A DNA stretch of 64,000 nt from Enterobacter chengduensis. GTDB taxonomy: Bacteria > Pseudomonadota > Gammaproteobacteria > Enterobacterales > Enterobacteriaceae. Shown here piece after piece: positions 61,677 to 64,000 of this stretch. The notes below the pieces were generated by a model. That model saw nothing but the letters and a program-made list of their open reading frames with translations, ran no database searches and had not been told where the DNA came from. Every line of letters begins with the position of its first letter. Within the stretch, counting starts at the first letter, position 1. The translations under genes and the position numbers were made by a program. Location: the NCBI RefSeq assembly GCF_001984825.2, contig NZ_CP043318.1, positions 3,844,001-3,908,000 on the forward strand, written 5' to 3'.

Positions 61677-61901
61677 GTGCTCCGCATTCAGGTTGCATAT
61701 ATCTCGTTGAGTTTAGCAAGCAATGTCAGCACCAGGCACGAAGCGAGCAAGTTACCTAAGCTGAAGGTCCGCTGTGAGCGAACAGCGGAAGTTCGGAATG
61801 CATACTTACTACGATGCATGTTAAGCAATGGGGAGCAGGTCACCTCTCCTGTGATAGAATCGGCTGATAATGTAAGTGCAAACACATGCTGAGGGATACT
61901 C

Positions 61902-62744
61902 ATGAACGGGATTAGTTGGAAAGGCTCAAATAAGCAAGTTGAAAAACAATTGGTGGCACAATTTGAAAGTCTAGGGATAGATTATTCAAATCCCGGTTTT
62001 TGTGATGATCCTAATTTCTTGAGGCAGGAAAAAAAGGACCCACGCTTTCTCGAAAAATATGCTTTGTATGTAGAGTCTAAACATTATGAGGATGAGTACT
62101 TAGAAAGGGCGAAGAAATCTATAATAATTTGTGCTGAATCCTTACATAAGGCTATTAAGAAAGATGGAAGACTTGGAGCTTGTGTTGACGTGTCTAGTAT
62201 GCTGAGTCGAATGCTGGAAGAATTGGGTATTTGGAGTTATGTAACCAATTCAGCGGTTAAGATTGATTTCCCTCAGTCATCAAAAATTAAGCCCATCTGG
62301 TTTTGGTCACCCTCCGATGGAAGTGGGATGGCAGCAGCACATGCCATTGTTGTTGCACCACCTTTTGCAATCGTAGATTTAACCATCAAAATGCAACCGT
62401 ACCAACCAGGAGTCAATAGGTATCTTCCAGAAATAGCATTGGTTACAGATTATACTTACGGTCAATGGGAACCTGAAGACGTTATTGAGCATGACACCCT
62501 AAATATGTACGGTTTAAGCGGTGATGCTGCTCGTAAAGCTATTCAGAGCCAACTAAGGCCAATGTATGAAGTGATGAATACATTCCCGTGCCGGATAGCA
62601 ACATTTGGAGAAACCCATATTAAGTATACGACCATTGCTATCGGAGGTTCATTAGAACCTCTGAGCGGGATCTTAGGCTATAAACCTAATGGCCAAACTG
62701 CACTAGAGATTTTTCAAAATGATATTATTCCTCGATTAAGTTGA
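61902..62744 (+). CDS. AT-rich protein with transglutaminase-like Cys-His-Asp pattern
   Basis: A 280-residue protein not recognised by family. Near the middle it has GACVDVSSMLSRMLEELGI (Cys 94), AAAHAIVVAPPFAIVDLTI (His 147, Asp 159), the order of the transglutaminase-like papain fold (G-x-C ... H ... D). The helix after the Cys (SSMLSRMLEELGI) also looks like the family core. No signal peptide or membrane segment. GC content is well below the neighbours, a sign of transfer. A protease, amidase or toxin-like role is inferred only from the triad. Confidence 0.6.
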   Translation: MNGISWKGSNKQVEKQLVAQFESLGIDYSNPGFCDDPNFLRQEKKDPRFLEKYALYVESKHYEDEYLERAKKSIIICAESLHKAIKKDGRLGACVDVSSMLSRMLEELGIWSYVTNSAVKIDFPQSSKIKPIWFWSPSDGSGMAAAHAIVVAPPFAIVDLTIKMQPYQPGVNRYLPEIALVTDYTYGQWEPEDVIEHDTLNMYGLSGDAARKAIQSQLRPMYEVMNTFPCRIATFGETHIKYTTIAIGGSLEPLSGILGYKPNGQTALEIFQNDIIPRLS

Positions 62745-62827
62745 ATAAGTCGTTTAAGGGGTCCGTTAGGATATAGGGCATTATTGTACGTTTAGCGCTT
62801 ACCAAACTGACCCTGGTTGCTAATCAC

Positions 62828-62938
62828 TTAAGTTCTGATCTTTAAGTTACAGCCCACACGGAATGCTCTTCCTATTTCGAGATATTCAGCTCTCGCGGCA
62901 CCGGTCAGCTGCTGCGACTGCTCAGTAAACTTGGCCAT
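62828..62938 (-). other. Short open frame next to a solo IS end
   Basis: 37 codons from ATG at 62938 to a stop (MAKFTEQSQQLTGAARAEYL...). The ATG sits 3 bases before the solo IS end at 62941, and no ribosome site is seen, so it may be the start of a gene cut by a transposition or simply chance. Confidence 0.25.
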
Positions 62939-62940
62939 AT

Positions 62941-62984
62941 TGACCTGCTCCTCGTTGATTAATACACCGCGATGTTAGTAATGT
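62941..62984 (+). repeat. Solo left end of the ISEhe3-like element
   Basis: 44 bases starting TGACCTGCTCCTCGTTGATT are the same as the left end of the IS at 37647 except for three bases, and in the same orientation. The transposase genes do not follow, so it is the relic of a second copy. Confidence 0.8.
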
Positions 62985-63264
62985 ATTGGAGTCCGCTTGG
63001 AAAACGGAATCTATGGTCACTCCCGTTTTTGCAACACCGATTTTGACGACAAGTTGGCTTGCTTGAATCTATCCGGCGTCTGAATGGGATTTTATTCCCG
63101 CGCCTTGATGAGTTCCGCGCCTGATGAACCTCCAGAAAATATACGGCTTCAATGAGCCTTTCCGTTTTACAGGTTCCTCAACAGGCCGGTGGGCCGTTAG
63201 TATCATCAATATCAGTATTCGCAAAACCAGATCAGTAATTCTTTAAACCGGTGTATTTCTGCCG
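62985..63264. other. Spacer before the IS110-type transposase
   Basis: About 280 bases with no recognised gene. The last part is probably the non-coding end of the IS110-family element. I could not find a clear Tn21-type 38-bp terminal repeat, which is the known target of IS4321/IS5075-like elements. Confidence 0.35.
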
Positions 63265-64000
63265 TTATGCTACATAAGTTTGCTGTCGTGCCGTTAGGGC
63301 CCAGGCTATTCTGGCCAGCTTGTTTGCCAGAGCACAAGTGACGACAAAGTTGCTTTTCCGGCACAGTAAATCCCTGACCCAATCGGCCAATTTGCCAGAC
63401 TGGTGTTCCAGTTTTTGTATGAATACCCTGGCACATTGAACCAACAAAGTTCGGATCTTTTTATTACCTCGCTTACTAATTCCCAGCAATGTCGTCCTAC
63501 CTCCCGTGCTGTACTGCCGAGGTACAAGCCCTGTTGCCGCCGCAAAGTCACGGCTGCTGGCGTACTGCTTCCCGTCGCCAATCTCAGTTGAAATAGTACT
63601 CGCTGTCAGTGTTCCGACGCAGGGAATGCTCAGCAAGCGCTGTCCAACCTCATCTTCGTCCAACTTTCGTTTCAACTGGGATTCCAAATCTTTAATCTGC
63701 TCAACAAGATAGTGATAATGCTGTTGTAATTTCAGCAATAACTGGCTGAGGTAAAGAGGCAAACTATTATCCTCAAGAATGGTACTCAGTCGGCTAATAA
63801 CGGCAGCTCCTCGGGGAACGCTAATGCCAAATTCCAGCAGAAAAGCATGCATTTGATTGGTTGTTTTTACCTTATCCTGAACCAGGGATTCACGGACACG
63901 ATGCAGAGCCCGCATTGCCTGCTGAGATTCCGTTCTGGGCTGCACAAAACGCATAGACGGACGCGATGCAGCTTCACAAATAGCTTCGGCGTCGACAAAG
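63265..64000 (-). CDS. IS110/IS1111-family transposase, IS4321/IS5075-like (N-terminus outside window)
   Basis: At least 245 residues, open through the right edge. The DEDD-type catalytic start continues beyond the window (FVDAEAICEA visible at the edge). The C-terminal transposase_20 domain has IPCVGTLTASTISTEIGDG, with FAAATGLVPRQYSTGGRTT and KRGNKKIRTLLVQ. From memory it is very close to the IS4321/IS5075 enzyme, which targets the terminal repeats of Tn21-family transposons. Reading frame is intact as far as seen. Confidence 0.9.
   Translation of the reverse strand, partial: FVDAEAICEAASRPSMRFVQPRTESQQAMRALHRVRESLVQDKVKTTNQMHAFLLEFGISVPRGAAVISRLSTILEDNSLPLYLSQLLLKLQQHYHYLVEQIKDLESQLKRKLDEDEVGQRLLSIPCVGTLTASTISTEIGDGKQYASSRDFAAATGLVPRQYSTGGRTTLLGISKRGNKKIRTLLVQCARVFIQKLEHQSGKLADWVRDLLCRKSNFVVTCALANKLARIAWALTARQQTYVA

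Noticed and set aside
36870..64000. A second copy of the ssrA 3' end (attR)
   Set aside because: I looked for the CTCCCGCCAGCTCCACC core and saw none in the window.

Overview
The window is chromosomal DNA of an enterobacterium, most likely Enterobacter or a close relative. From the left edge to about 34.8 kb, gene order and protein sequence follow the E. coli pssA-kgtP-rrnG-clpB-pheA-rplS-grpE-recN-ssrA segment almost gene for gene. Two small additions break the collinearity: an SMP-30/gluconolactonase-type gene between pheA and tyrA, and a PepSY-protein/DUF2946 pair between yfiB and rplS. I worked from the sequence and remembered family features only; no database search was run.

Conserved part (1-34809). 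The end of pssA, yfiM and kgtP precede a complete rRNA operon on the minus strand (16S, tRNA-Glu, 23S, 5S, with P1/P2 promoters, boxA and a terminator). Then come clpB with a heat-shock promoter, pgeF, rluD, bamD, raiA, the pheL-pheA attenuated operon, tyrA and aroF with TyrR boxes, the yfiL and yfiRNB (cyclic-di-GMP) genes, the rpsP-rimM-trmD-rplS operon, ffh, ypjD, yfjD (CTG start), grpE with a heat-shock promoter, nadK, recN with LexA boxes, bamE, rnfH-ratA, smpB and the tmRNA gene ssrA.

Accessory part (34810-64000). A P4-type tyrosine integrase sits just after the ssrA 3' end, the usual landing place of such islands; no second copy of the ssrA end (attR) is visible. The cargo, in order: an integrase-coupled unknown gene; an ABC-three-component-like (ABC-3C) defence locus broken by an IS3-family insertion that seems to have come with a deletion; an AlpA-type regulator and a DUF927 helicase-like protein followed by a striking symmetric array of GTGGKACA octamers (candidate replication origin); a CI-like repressor with a 12-bp inverted-repeat operator; a glucitol-type PTS operon with a Gfo/Idh/MocA oxidoreductase; an AT-rich class 3 lipase; and an oxidoreductase cluster (MDR, AhpD-like, SDR) next to a GlxA-type AraC regulator.

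From 55.3 to 60.8 kb lies a coherent sugar pathway: a PTS EIIBC transporter, a cupin-type phosphoglucose isomerase, a 6-phospho-3-hexuloisomerase and a 3-hexulose-6-phosphate synthase, transcribed away from an SgrR-like regulator. Together they would take an imported hexose phosphate to ribulose 5-phosphate and formaldehyde, or work in reverse as a formaldehyde trap. The right end holds a DHFR-like reductase, an AT-rich protein with a transglutaminase-like Cys-His-Asp arrangement, two IS remnants, and an IS110/IS1111-type transposase (IS4321/IS5075-like) cut by the window edge.
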